Below, piece after piece: positions 9,379 to 17,758 of a DNA stretch of 64,000 nt. Under the pieces are notes generated by a model that was not told the origin of the DNA, ran no database searches, and saw only the letters and a list, made by a program, of their open reading frames with translations. A program made the translations under genes and the position numbers. The first letter of the stretch is position 1. Each line of letters starts with the position of its first letter. The DNA comes from JANXMY01 sp964251675 (GTDB lineage Bacteria > Armatimonadota > Armatimonadia > Armatimonadales > Capsulimonadaceae): positions 124,001 to 188,000 of the forward strand of contig CAXUKS010000001.1 of NCBI GenBank assembly GCA_964251675.1, read 5' to 3'.

Positions 9379-10173
9379 TTAAACCACCGAGCGCACGACG
9401 CCGCCGTCGACCCGCAGGGCCGCGCCGTTGATGCCAGAGGACACTGTGCCACAGACAAAAGCAATCAGCGCGGCGATCTCGTCCACGTCTTCAAACCGCT
9501 TCAGGAGCGACGACGGGCGGACGTGCTCAAAAAACTCCTCCGTCACTGCTGCCTCGTCCTTGCCGCCCGCCTGGGCCATCTGGGAGATAAATGTGCCGAC
9601 ACCTTCGGATTTGGTCGGGCCGGGCAGCACCGAATTGACCGTCACCGCCGTCCCCGCCGTTGTTTCTGCCAGCCCGCGTGCCACCGCAAGCTGGGCGGTT
9701 TTGGTCATGCCGTAATGGATCATCTCCGCCGGGATATTGATGGCCGACTCGCTGGACACAAACACAATCCGGCCCCAATTTTTGTCTTTCATCAGTGGCA
9801 GATACTGCCGCGACAGGCGAACCCCGCTCAGCACATTGGTCTCAAAAAAGCGCATCCAGTCGTCGTCCGTGATGTCTCCAAAGTCCTTCGGCTCAAAGAT
9901 GCCGACATTGTTGACCAGCACATCCAGCATCGGCACCCGCTTGATTACCTCGGCCACCCCTGCCGCCGTCCCCAGATCCGCCGCCACGCCCGTGACCGTT
10001 TCGCTGCCGCTTTCCTTCTTCAACTTCTGCACTGCTTCGTCCACCCGCGCCTGCGTCCGCCCATTGACCACTACCACCGCCCCCTCACGCGCCAGTGCGA
10101 GTGCCGCCGCGTAGCCGATGCCCGCCGTCGAGCCAGTTACCAGGGCTGTTTTGCCCTTTAATCCTAAATCCAT
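9379..10173 (-). CDS. SDR-family NAD(P)-dependent oxidoreductase
   Basis: This classical short-chain dehydrogenase has 264 residues. The cofactor motif TGSTAGIG is at residues 14-21, NNVGIFEPKDF is the NNAG-equivalent, the catalytic Ser is in VFVSSESA and the Tyr/Lys pair in YGMTKTA. The C-terminus ends INGAALRVDGGVVRSVV, as in FabG-like enzymes. The substrate cannot be told from sequence. It is followed 17 bases later by the lipoprotein gene. Confidence 0.9.
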   Translation of the reverse strand: MDLGLKGKTALVTGSTAGIGYAAALALAREGAVVVVNGRTQARVDEAVQKLKKESGSETVTGVAADLGTAAGVAEVIKRVPMLDVLVNNVGIFEPKDFGDITDDDWMRFFETNVLSGVRLSRQYLPLMKDKNWGRIVFVSSESAINIPAEMIHYGMTKTAQLAVARGLAETTAGTAVTVNSVLPGPTKSEGVGTFISQMAQAGGKDEAAVTEEFFEHVRPSSLLKRFEDVDEIAALIAFVCGTVSSGINGAALRVDGGVVRSVV

Positions 10174-10204
10174 GTGTGTTCTCCCATCTTCACCTCACGC
10201 AGAG

Positions 10205-10540
10205 TCAGGCGACGGCAAATTCTGTGTCTCTGCGTGCCGCTTCGGACTTGAACCCCAGCACGATGTCTTCTTTGGGCACACCCGCCGCCACAAGCTCCGT
10301 TGCAATGCCGTCTTCGGTGCTGTCGCACCGTATCCACAGTTTACCGCCAACAATATCAATATGGGCAATCGCAAAGTAAACGCGCTTTCCCAGATCGCGT
10401 CCGAAGGTCACAAGCTGATACCGGTCATGGGCACGGTCAAAAATAACCTCACAAGTGAGTTCCCCTAGCGCATAGGGAATAGAAGCATAAGCGTTGAAAA
10501 TCTCCTCAATTGCCTGCCGGTAATGCTCTAACTTATCCAT
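10205..10540 (-). CDS. xisI: XisI-family protein
   Basis: This 111-residue protein matches XisI, originally described with XisF and XisH as a factor for excision of the fdxN element in Anabaena. Typical wording includes MDKLEHYRQAIEEIF, YQLVTFGRD, VYFAIAHIDI, GGKLWIRCDSTEDGIA and VPKEDIVLGF, with the usual terminal TEFAVA. It starts inside the 3' end of xisH (13-base overlap), so the two are translationally coupled. No recombinase (XisF type) and no interrupted nif gene is present here. Confidence 0.9.
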   Translation of the reverse strand: MDKLEHYRQAIEEIFNAYASIPYALGELTCEVIFDRAHDRYQLVTFGRDLGKRVYFAIAHIDIVGGKLWIRCDSTEDGIATELVAAGVPKEDIVLGFKSEAARRDTEFAVA

Positions 10541-10944
10541 TGAACGATTTTCTCCTCCACAGGATCAAAGCCAATAATCCGGGCCAGACCGTTTTCAATC
10601 AGCAGCCGCCCAATCGGCTCCTCAAAAACATCTTTCACGATTTCTTCCGGCACAGCCAGATACAGCACATAATCCGGCTCACGCTTTGCTAAAACCAGCC
10701 GGTAGATAGTGAGTTGGCCCACCGCTTTTTCCAGCTCCGTCATTTCCGAGGGTCCACCAAAGCCTTTGATTTCGACCGCAATTTTTCGGTCCGCTTTTTC
10801 GGCGGCGACAAGCTGCTCTGCTCCTAAATCTACATACATATTGCTGCCGCCCCATTGCAGATGAAGCGGGTCATGGGTGATAGTCCAGCCATCTTTAATC
10901 AGCGCGTTTCGGACGGCAGTATGGTATTTGTCTCGTGCAGGCAT
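10528..10944 (-). CDS. xisH: XisH-family protein (restriction-endonuclease-like fold)
   Basis: This 138-residue protein matches XisH: it starts MPARDKYHTAVRNALIKDGW and contains VDLGAEQLVAAEKADRKIAVEIKGF, where the D...E-x-K arrangement resembles a PD-(D/E)xK nuclease core. It precedes and overlaps xisI. The initiating ATG (10942-10944) lies only about six bases after a TATAAT box, so the mRNA is probably leaderless. These pairs are common in cyanobacteria and scattered phyla, often far from any excised element; their role there is unsettled. Confidence 0.9.
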   Translation of the reverse strand: MPARDKYHTAVRNALIKDGWTITHDPLHLQWGGSNMYVDLGAEQLVAAEKADRKIAVEIKGFGGPSEMTELEKAVGQLTIYRLVLAKREPDYVLYLAVPEEIVKDVFEEPIGRLLIENGLARIIGFDPVEEKIVQWIS

Positions 10945-10949
10945 AGTCT

Positions 10950-10958
10950 ATTATAGCA
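10950..10958 (-). promoter_or_regulatory. Extended -10 promoter of xisHI, probably leaderless
   Basis: On the minus strand the sequence reads TGCTATAATAGACTATG: an extended -10 followed six bases after TATAAT by the xisH start codon. A weak -35 (TTGGAT) lies 16 bases upstream. The nine-base core is identical to the one in front of def. Confidence 0.55.
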
Positions 10959-10982
10959 CGCTTGACGGTCAATCCAAAACAG

Positions 10983-11010
10983 AAAAGCCGGGGGCCAAAT
11001 GGCCCCCGGC
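10983..11010 (-). terminator. Rho-independent terminator of groESL
   Basis: A perfect 10-bp stem (GCCGGGGGCC / GGCCCCCGGC) with a four-base loop is followed on the minus strand by TTTTCTGTTTT. It lies about 30 bases after the groEL stop. Confidence 0.9.
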
Positions 11011-11040
11011 TCTGTCTGCGTCGGTTTTAGTGCGAACGAC

Positions 11041-12690
11041 TTAGAAGCCGCCCATGCCGCCCATGCCGGGCATTCCGCCGCCCATGCCACCGCCGCCGCC
11101 GCCCGCAGGGGCAGAGGAAGCTTTCTCAGGGCGCTCGGCCACGAGGGCTTCGGTGGACAGGATCAGGCCCGCGATGGAGGCCGCGTTCTGCAGGGCAGAA
11201 CGGGTGACTTTCGCCGGGTCCACGATGCCCTGCGCCACGAGGTCGCCGAACTCGCCGGTCGCGGCGTTGTAGCCGAGGCCGGTCTGCTTGATCTTCTCAA
11301 CGATGACCGAGCCTTCGACGCCCGCGTTGTTGGCGATCTGGCGAGCTGGCTCTTCCAGAGCGCGGCGGATGATGTTGACACCCACCTGCTCATCGCCTTC
11401 CAGCTTCAGCGCGTCCAACGCGGTGATGATCTTGATGAGGGTCGTGCCGCCGCCGGGGACGATGCCCTCTTCGACCGCCGCACGGGTGGCCGACAGAGCA
11501 TCCTCGATGCGGTGCTTCTTTTCTTTCAGCTCGGTCTCGGTGGCCGCGCCGACCTGGATGACGGCGACGCCGCCGGAGAGCTTGGCGAGCCGCTCCTGAA
11601 GCTTCTCTTTGTCGTAGTCGGAGTCGGACTTGTCAATCTGGGCTTTGATCTGGGCGATCCGGCCCTGAATGGAGGCCGCGCTGCCCTTGCCCTCCACGAT
11701 GGTGGTGTCATCTTTGGTGATGGTGACACGCTTGGCGGAGCCTAAGAAGGTCTCGTCCACGTTCTTGAGCTGAATGCCCAGGTCCTCGGTGACGAACTTG
11801 CCGTCCGTCAGGACCGCGATGTCTTCCATCATGGCCTTACGGCGGTCGCCAAAGCCGGGGGCCTTGACGGCAACGACGTTGAACGTGCCGCGCAGCTTGT
11901 TGACCACCAGAGTTGCCAGGGCTTCCCCGTCCACGTCCTCCGCAATAATCAGCAGGGGGCGGGTGGAGCGCACGACGGCTTCCAGCACGGGCAGGAAGTC
12001 CTGCACGCTGGAAATCTTCTTCTCAAAGAGCAGAATATACGGGTCTTCCAGCACGGCTTCCAGACGCTCGGCATCAGTGACGAAGTACGGGGAGATGTAG
12101 CCCTTGTCGAACTGCATTCCCTCGACCAGCTCCAGCGTGGTCTGCGTGCCTTTGCTCTCTTCCACGGTGATGACGCCGTCTTTGCCGACTTTGTCCATCG
12201 CATCGGCGATCAGCTCGCCAATCAGCGTGATTTTCGCGGAGTTGGTGGCAACCTGGGTGATCGACTCTTTGCCCTGCACCTGCACAGCGAGGTTTTTGAT
12301 TTCGGCGACGGCATACTCGACGGCCTTGTCAATGCCGCGCTTGACGGCCAGCGGGTTCGAGCCAGCGGCGACGTTCTTCAGGCCCTCGCGGACAATCGCC
12401 TGCGCCAGCACCGTGGCCGTGGTGGTACCGTCACCGGCCACGTCGTTGGTCTTGGAGGCGACTTCGCGCACAAGCTGGGCGCCCATGTTCTCAAACTTGT
12501 CTTCGACTTCAATCTCTTTGGCAATGGTGACGCCGTCGTCCACCAGCGAGGGGGAGCCGAACTTCTTTTCCAGCACTACATAGCGCCCGCGTGGTCCCAG
12601 GGTCACTTTGACCGCATCGGCCAGCGTGTTGACACCGCGCTCCAGCGCACGGCGAGCGGCTTCATCAAACAGCAATTCTTTGGCTGCCAT
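11041..12690 (-). CDS. groEL: Chaperonin GroEL (60 kDa)
   Basis: GroEL forms the double-ring ATP-dependent folding chamber that works with GroES. The protein has 549 residues and starts MAAKELLFDEAARRALERG. The nucleotide-binding GDGTTTATVLAQ motif, the apical domain and the C-terminal Gly/Met-rich tail (GGMGGGMPGMGGMGGF) are all present. It follows groES by 26 bases and is driven by the CIRCE-controlled promoter upstream. A strong terminator follows. No second groEL is in the window. Confidence 0.98.
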   Translation of the reverse strand: MAAKELLFDEAARRALERGVNTLADAVKVTLGPRGRYVVLEKKFGSPSLVDDGVTIAKEIEVEDKFENMGAQLVREVASKTNDVAGDGTTTATVLAQAIVREGLKNVAAGSNPLAVKRGIDKAVEYAVAEIKNLAVQVQGKESITQVATNSAKITLIGELIADAMDKVGKDGVITVEESKGTQTTLELVEGMQFDKGYISPYFVTDAERLEAVLEDPYILLFEKKISSVQDFLPVLEAVVRSTRPLLIIAEDVDGEALATLVVNKLRGTFNVVAVKAPGFGDRRKAMMEDIAVLTDGKFVTEDLGIQLKNVDETFLGSAKRVTITKDDTTIVEGKGSAASIQGRIAQIKAQIDKSDSDYDKEKLQERLAKLSGGVAVIQVGAATETELKEKKHRIEDALSATRAAVEEGIVPGGGTTLIKIITALDALKLEGDEQVGVNIIRRALEEPARQIANNAGVEGSVIVEKIKQTGLGYNAATGEFGDLVAQGIVDPAKVTRSALQNAASIAGLILSTEALVAERPEKASSAPAGGGGGGMGGGMPGMGGMGGF

Positions 12691-12716
12691 AATTTGTGTT
12701 TCTCCTGTTAAAAATC

Positions 12717-13004
12717 TTAACTGTTGAGGACGCCCAGAATGTCGTCGGCCCGCAGGATAATCAAATCCTCGCCGTCGACCTTCACTTCGGTTCCGCCGTA
12801 CTTGGAATAAACGACTTTGTCGCCGACCTGTACGTCCACGGCGCTCAGCTTGCCGTTATCGAGCAGCTTGCCCGGCCCGACGGCCAGCACTTCGGCCTTC
12901 TGCGGCTTCTCTTTGGCATTCTCCGGCAGGAAAATACCGCCAGCGGACTGCGATTCGGCTTCCAGAGCCTTGACGACGATGCGGTCGCCCAATGGTTTCA
13001 ACAT
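12717..13004 (-). CDS. groES: Co-chaperonin GroES (10 kDa)
   Basis: GroES caps the GroEL ring. With the start at ATG 13004 (MLKPLGDRIVVKALEAE) it has the normal 95 residues and a clear GGAGGT ribosome site; the longer open frame to 13082 would run through the promoter and operator. Family features include AGGIFLPENAKEKPQKA (mobile loop region), AVGPGK and the terminal LRADDILGVL. It is first in a groES-groEL operon. Confidence 0.97.
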   Translation of the reverse strand: MLKPLGDRIVVKALEAESQSAGGIFLPENAKEKPQKAEVLAVGPGKLLDNGKLSAVDVQVGDKVVYSKYGGTEVKVDGEDLIILRADDILGVLNS

Positions 13005-13052
13005 GAAATGACCTCCTTCAGTGGGTGTCTTTAATTTTGTGTGACGCCGATG

Positions 13053-13082
13053 AGTATACTCCAGAATTGGCACTCGTGTCAA
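13053..13082 (-). promoter_or_regulatory. groESL promoter
   Basis: The minus strand shows TTGACA, an 18-base spacer and TATACT. The -35 lies between the two half-sites of the CIRCE element, so repressor binding would block RNA polymerase directly. Confidence 0.85.
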
Positions 13083-13093
13083 GCGAGTGCTAA
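13067..13093 (-). promoter_or_regulatory. CIRCE operator (HrcA binding site)
   Basis: The minus-strand sequence is TTAGCACTC, nine bases, GAGTGCCAA: the classical CIRCE inverted repeat with one departure from perfect symmetry. It indicates HrcA-type heat-shock repression of groESL. No hrcA is in the window. Confidence 0.95.
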
Positions 13094-13105
13094 CGCGAAA
13101 AACAC

Positions 13106-13146
13106 AAAAAAAGCCCCACCCGGTTTTACCGGGTGGGGCTTTTTTT
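13106..13146 (-). terminator. Bidirectional-looking terminator after the PEP-CTERM gene
   Basis: An 11-bp GC stem (GCCCCACCCGG / CCGGGTGGGGC), flanked by seven A and seven T residues, lies just after the stop of the 13157-13741 gene and before the groES promoter. It insulates the heat-shock operon from upstream transcription. Confidence 0.92.
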
Positions 13147-13156
13147 GTGTGTCGCC

Positions 13157-13741
13157 TTAGACGACCAGCGCGGCTTTCCTTTTGCGAGCAGCCACAACCG
13201 TGCCGCCCATACCGAGCGCCAGCATCAGGCCCAGCGAGACCAGCGTGGACGCTTCGGGGACTGGAGCCACACCGGGGGTTACAATCGTCTGGAAGTTCTG
13301 GGTCGCAAGGTCAATCGGATCGCCGCTCGGGTCAGTGCTGCCCTGAATGGTAAAGAAGCCCTGATAGGTCCCCGTCGTCGCGGCAGTCCCGGCAGCGACA
13401 TTGAACAGGGTGAACGTCTGCGACTGCCCTGCGCCCAGCGAGGTTCCAACGAAGTTAAAGTAAGGCGTGTCGTCCAGAACCACCGTGTTGTTGGAGGAAG
13501 CCGGGGCAAACTCGGTCGGGCCGGGGGCAAATGTGAAGTCCGTGTTGTCGCCCAGGAAGTAAACGGCGCTGGTGAAGTCGTTTCGCAGCGTGGCACTATA
13601 AGACGTGAAGCCGCCCAGGGTGATGGACTGCGTCACAGTCGGCGCGGACGTAATCACAAGCTGCGCGTGGGCAGGAGCCACGGCAAGACCGAGAGCGAGC
13701 GTACCGGCAAGAGCAAGCGCGGAGGGCAGAAACAGTTTCAT
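13157..13741 (-). CDS. Secreted protein with PEP-CTERM-like sorting signal
   Basis: This 194-residue protein has a signal peptide (MKLFLPSALALAGTLALGLA ... AHA) and a C-terminal tripartite signal: VPEAST, a hydrophobic segment and the basic stretch AARKRK. That is the PEP-CTERM arrangement recognised by exosortase/EpsH-type machinery. The middle part is beta-rich and low in charge, with no recognised domain. It follows the large protease gene on the same strand, 87 bases away, across a long hairpin. Confidence 0.8.
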   Translation of the reverse strand: MKLFLPSALALAGTLALGLAVAPAHAQLVITSAPTVTQSITLGGFTSYSATLRNDFTSAVYFLGDNTDFTFAPGPTEFAPASSNNTVVLDDTPYFNFVGTSLGAGQSQTFTLFNVAAGTAATTGTYQGFFTIQGSTDPSGDPIDLATQNFQTIVTPGVAPVPEASTLVSLGLMLALGMGGTVVAARKRKAALVV

Positions 13742-13774
13742 TATTTAAAAATCCTTTTTGGTGAGTTTCCAGTC

Positions 13775-13810
13775 CCTCGCTCCTGCCGCTCAGAAGCAGC
13801 GGGAGCGAGG
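13775..13810. repeat. Intergenic hairpin between the protease and PEP-CTERM genes
   Basis: CCTCGCTCC...CGCT and AGC...GGAGCGAGG form a 16-bp imperfect stem with a four-base loop. There is no T-run on either side, so it is not a standard terminator. It could set the mRNA ratio between the two genes. Confidence 0.5.
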
Positions 13811-13828
13811 AACCGAACTAAATGTGTA

Positions 13829-16800
13829 CTAGAACGTCGTTGCGGCAGGCAGCTTCACAGCCAAAGAGCCGCTGAACGAGCCGCCGGTGTTGTTTCCCGA
13901 ATCGCGCAGCACCACGGTGGTTCCCGCCGCGCCCGCAGAGAGCGGGAAGTGCAGCACGACTGATGAAGAGCCATTCGCCGGGATTGTTCCGACAGTAACC
14001 GGAAGTGCAGGCGAGGTGGGCAGAGCCGACCCGAGGCTGGCTTTAGTCAGCACGACATTGGAAGCAGGCACCCCGGCGCTGGACAGGTTCAGCGTGACGG
14101 TGTAGTCATTTGCCCCCCGCGTGACCGTGGCCGCAGAGCGCACGCCCGCCGGAGCCAGCGTGAAGTTTTGGATAGCGTCCGGGCCGATGGTGACGCTGCT
14201 TGTGGCGGGGACAAACCCGAAGCCAGCAGAGGCGTTCAGCGTATAGGTCGCCGCCGCAAAGTTATTGAAGGCATACGCGCCGGTGGAGTCCGCCGTGGCA
14301 GCGGCAGGTGTCAGGTTCAGGCTGAACGAGTTCAGCGTGCCGACATCGCCCGCGCCGCCGTCCTGCACGTACAGGGTCCAGGTTCCTTTCAGCGGCTTGC
14401 CGAACAGAACAGACAGGGGCGTGTCTGTGGGAGTAGGAACCGGGAAGGTCGTATTGTAGTCGGGCGTCTCGTCGCCGCTGACATTCTTCAGAATGGCGTA
14501 GGTGCCATCTGGGGCGAAGAGAGCAATCAGCAGGTCCCCGCGAAAGGTGTGCGTGATATTCAGGCCGACGCTGATATTGCTGACGAGGCCGCTGGCTCCG
14601 AAGGTAATCGGCAGCCTTACTGCTGCGCCCGAGCCAGCGGGGCGAGCATCCGGGATAGCAATCGGGGTGGCTGGCGTGTTGGTCAGGCTTGTGGGCGACG
14701 TGTCGCCGAATGTCTGTGTGCTGACCAGAGCGCCGGGAATGCCGAAGCCGCTTTGGGACAGAACGCGCCCGCTGATATTATACAGCGCCTGCACAGTCAG
14801 CAGGCTTCCCCGTACCTGCGTCTGGTAGGTTGCCGTAATATTCGTGGTCTGCGGCGTGCTGACCAGCGTTCCAGTGATCGAGAACGTGGCGCTTGTCTGG
14901 CCCTGCGGGATTGTGACCGTGGCAGGCACGGTGGCCGCCCCGGTATTGGAGGAAGCCAGAGCGAAGGTCGCACCGCCAGCGGGAGCGGGGTCTTTAATTG
15001 TCACCGTGCCGGTTGTCGTCTGGCTGCCGCGAATGGTGGCAGAGGCCAAAGTCAGATCAAGGAACTCGGCGGGGATTGCGGTCGTTGCCGCAAGGGCATT
15101 GACCGCGTCTACAATACCATAACCCGAAGTCACATCATAACCGGGGCCGTCAATATCAATCGCTGCCGGGCCGGTGAAGATCGTGCGGACCTGCGGGGGC
15201 GTCAGAGTGACATTGTAAGATTTCAGCAGCGCGGCAATGGCCCCGGCATGGGGAGCCGCCGCCGACGTGCCGTAGAACGGGTTCAGGCCGCTGTCACCGG
15301 GCAATGTGGTGGAAACGCCATCAGCAGCCGTGATATCTGGCTTTAGGCGGACAAAGCCGCCTGTGGCGGACAGGTCACCCGGCGTGATCGGCGAACCGTC
15401 TACGTTGTAGAAGACACGGCGCGGGCCGTCCGAGCTGAAGCCTTCGGTCGTGTTCGCTCCGGTAAACGGGCCGGGGAACGGGCCGGGCAGGGCGGGGATG
15501 CGTCCTGAGGACGCACCCGGATCGGCGGGTGCGCTTGCGGGCGTCGCCGCTGTGCTGAAGGCAGCAGGAACAGCGGAGTGGCCGCGTGTGACGCCATTGG
15601 TCGCAATGGTGATATAGCCGCGCCCGGTGTCAAAGTGCAGGAAGCGCGGAGCCGCTGAAGTGGCTTTAACAATGACGAACCGGCGGTTGGTGAAAGCGTT
15701 GCCGGGAACCGCGAATACTTCATAGGGGTCCTGGGAGCCGTTCTGGGTGGTTGTGGAGCTTGCCAGAATGCTTGTGCCGGTGGGGTCCAGGTAGAACAGA
15801 TCATAGTCGTTGGTAGACGCACCAAGCGGGTCGGACCAGAAAATCTCGCCGTAGCGGGTGCCGCCTGCTGTGGGGACCGTAGCAGGAAACGCATTGAAGG
15901 TCTGCGCGAGTGCTGCCCCTGAAATCTGGTCAGTTCCGGTGAACAGGTGCAGGCGGTAGCCTTTGCTGCCGGTCGCGCTGCCAGCAATCGCGCCGGTAGC
16001 CGGGCCGCCGTCGTTGAAGTTACCTTCCCAGGTACCTGCGGTTTTGGCGCGGATGCTGCCGGAGTTGGAGGACGAGGAGAAGTACAGGGCGCCGCTGGCG
16101 GTCACGGCAGCGACGGACTGGGAAATGAGATCGTCCTGGAACGGAGACTCGTTGAAGTAGCCGACGTCGTCAATGATGACATCGCAGCCCGCCGCCCGCA
16201 GATCGCGGATGTTCTGGGCAAACGACGCCGGGCCATTGAACGCAGTGGCGAAGTAAAGACTGGAGCCAGGCGCGAGGTCATGGATGATTTCCAGCATCGC
16301 CAGACCCTCGCCCTCGCCGGTTCCGGCCTGGCCCGGCAGCACAGTCACAGGAGACACATCGCCGGAGGCCACAGCGGCGGCATAGGAGCCGCTGGAATCG
16401 TCAATGCTGTCCGACAGGACACCCACCCGAATGGCAGTTCCGTCCGCGCCGAACTGGGCACGGGCGATGTTAGCGCGGTGCGTCGCATCGCCTTCGCTGG
16501 TCGCCGCGCCTGTCGCCACAACCACATTGGCTTCAAATGGCTTCAGCGCGAACCGCTCCATCAGACCGTCGCGCATCTGAAACAGGGCGGAAGTGCCCAG
16601 CATCGTGTCCATCGGCGAGAACCCGGTAAGCGATGACGCCGAGCGGGCGGCTGCGCGGCTGGCCCGGACCTGCTTCAGAATACCGGGCAGCATCGCCCGC
16701 AGGCGGGATTCGCGGCTGGCACGGGAAACGGTGGGAACCATCGGGACCGGATGCAGAGCGCCAGACCCGGCGGGACGGCCCTGCAGTTCCGCCTGCACAG

Positions 16801-17287
16801 CGGGCTTGATAAAGCGCACGGCGGAATTGGCGGCTAGAGTTTCTACCGACGCCAGCGGCAGACGGGCACGGAGGGTGTTGTACTGGGGAAAGCTGCTGAC
16901 CACCTGGCCGCCCAGCTTGTTGATCTGCTTCAGCAGGGACAGCGAGATCGTGCCGTCCACGTCAACAAGAACGCCGCCTTCGCTGTCCAGGCCAACATTT
17001 ACTTGGAGGCTGCGAACGGCGTTTGCCTTGAGCTTACCCGTCATCTGCTGTTTGGCATAGATAAGCTGTGAGTCCAGCTTGTTCTGCGCGGGTGTCCGGG
17101 AGGCTTTTTCGGTTTCCAGCTCCGTGATCTGGCTGGCCGCGCTCTGGCTGAGACCTTCCGGCAGAACAATCTGCTGGCCGGCCTGAGCATGGCCGAGAGT
17201 GCTGGATCCGAGCGTCAGAAGACTAACAAGAGCGGTCTGGATCAGCCTCAGCCGCCGCTGTCGGGATTGAATAAAATCGTCGCGCAT
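13829..17287 (-). CDS. Large secreted S8-family (subtilisin-like) serine peptidase
   Basis: This 1152-residue extracellular protein has a long signal peptide (about 1-36) and a propeptide-like region to about 270. The catalytic domain runs from about 285 to 740, with the Asp block IRVGVLSDSIDD (Asp293) and the Ser block GTSAAAPHAGA (Ser675). The usual HGTH block is absent; the equivalent place reads GEGEGLAMLEIIHDLAPGS, as in a known divergent S8 subgroup. A Calx-beta-like segment (about 755-830), a P/proprotein-convertase domain (HTFRGDLLIALFAPDG ... GTWTLYVQDGGAGDVGTL) and an SdrD/carboxypeptidase-regulatory-like segment follow. AAGGA precedes the ATG. Confidence 0.88.
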   Translation of the reverse strand: MRDDFIQSRQRRLRLIQTALVSLLTLGSSTLGHAQAGQQIVLPEGLSQSAASQITELETEKASRTPAQNKLDSQLIYAKQQMTGKLKANAVRSLQVNVGLDSEGGVLVDVDGTISLSLLKQINKLGGQVVSSFPQYNTLRARLPLASVETLAANSAVRFIKPAVQAELQGRPAGSGALHPVPMVPTVSRASRESRLRAMLPGILKQVRASRAAARSASSLTGFSPMDTMLGTSALFQMRDGLMERFALKPFEANVVVATGAATSEGDATHRANIARAQFGADGTAIRVGVLSDSIDDSSGSYAAAVASGDVSPVTVLPGQAGTGEGEGLAMLEIIHDLAPGSSLYFATAFNGPASFAQNIRDLRAAGCDVIIDDVGYFNESPFQDDLISQSVAAVTASGALYFSSSSNSGSIRAKTAGTWEGNFNDGGPATGAIAGSATGSKGYRLHLFTGTDQISGAALAQTFNAFPATVPTAGGTRYGEIFWSDPLGASTNDYDLFYLDPTGTSILASSTTTQNGSQDPYEVFAVPGNAFTNRRFVIVKATSAAPRFLHFDTGRGYITIATNGVTRGHSAVPAAFSTAATPASAPADPGASSGRIPALPGPFPGPFTGANTTEGFSSDGPRRVFYNVDGSPITPGDLSATGGFVRLKPDITAADGVSTTLPGDSGLNPFYGTSAAAPHAGAIAALLKSYNVTLTPPQVRTIFTGPAAIDIDGPGYDVTSGYGIVDAVNALAATTAIPAEFLDLTLASATIRGSQTTTGTVTIKDPAPAGGATFALASSNTGAATVPATVTIPQGQTSATFSITGTLVSTPQTTNITATYQTQVRGSLLTVQALYNISGRVLSQSGFGIPGALVSTQTFGDTSPTSLTNTPATPIAIPDARPAGSGAAVRLPITFGASGLVSNISVGLNITHTFRGDLLIALFAPDGTYAILKNVSGDETPDYNTTFPVPTPTDTPLSVLFGKPLKGTWTLYVQDGGAGDVGTLNSFSLNLTPAAATADSTGAYAFNNFAAATYTLNASAGFGFVPATSSVTIGPDAIQNFTLAPAGVRSAATVTRGANDYTVTLNLSSAGVPASNVVLTKASLGSALPTSPALPVTVGTIPANGSSSVVLHFPLSAGAAGTTVVLRDSGNNTGGSFSGSLAVKLPAATTF

Positions 17288-17758
17288 AATAAAGTGTTCC
17301 TTTTTCTGGCTGCTCTGCAGGGGAGCAATGAAGCCGTGTCTCTAAACAAAAGAAAGCCGTCGAATGGTTACCCTTGCAGGATAACACAGATTCTCTCAAA
17401 TTTCACATACATTTTTACCTGTTTTTTGCGCGGTAGTCATAATCTTTCGTTTTATCGAAAATTGACTCAGCGGGCCACAAGTTTGCACAGCAAAATCCTA
17501 AAACAGGTCGCCAAAAATTTAAAACGGGCAGAAAAACAGAAAAAAATAGAGAAAATTTTGGGTGTCACGCCATCATTGGCAGTGTCGAGGTCAGGATGTG
17601 GAAGGTCGCTTCGTTGCGGGGTGCATTATCATAGCATGTTCGCAGGCAAAAGTGAACCATTTTGTCAGAAAATTTTACATATGTGGCACAGCACACAAAT
17701 TCACAGAAAGAAGTATTGCCTTGTTTGCCAAACGGCTGCCCGCATGCGATAAAACCGT
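17288..17758. other. AT-richer divergent promoter region, no gene seen
   Basis: These 471 bases between the divergent protease and rtcB genes are clearly lower in GC than their surroundings and have no credible coding frame. They must hold both promoters, but I could not fix a convincing -35/-10 pair or a known riboswitch. Confidence 0.5.

Noticed and set aside
14168..15346. 392-residue plus-strand frame inside the S8 protease gene
   Set aside because: Antisense to recognisable P-domain and catalytic sequence; no ribosome site and no motif.
17288..17758. Cyclic-di-GMP riboswitch in the protease leader
   Set aside because: A few matching short words only; the conserved GEMM core order is not present.
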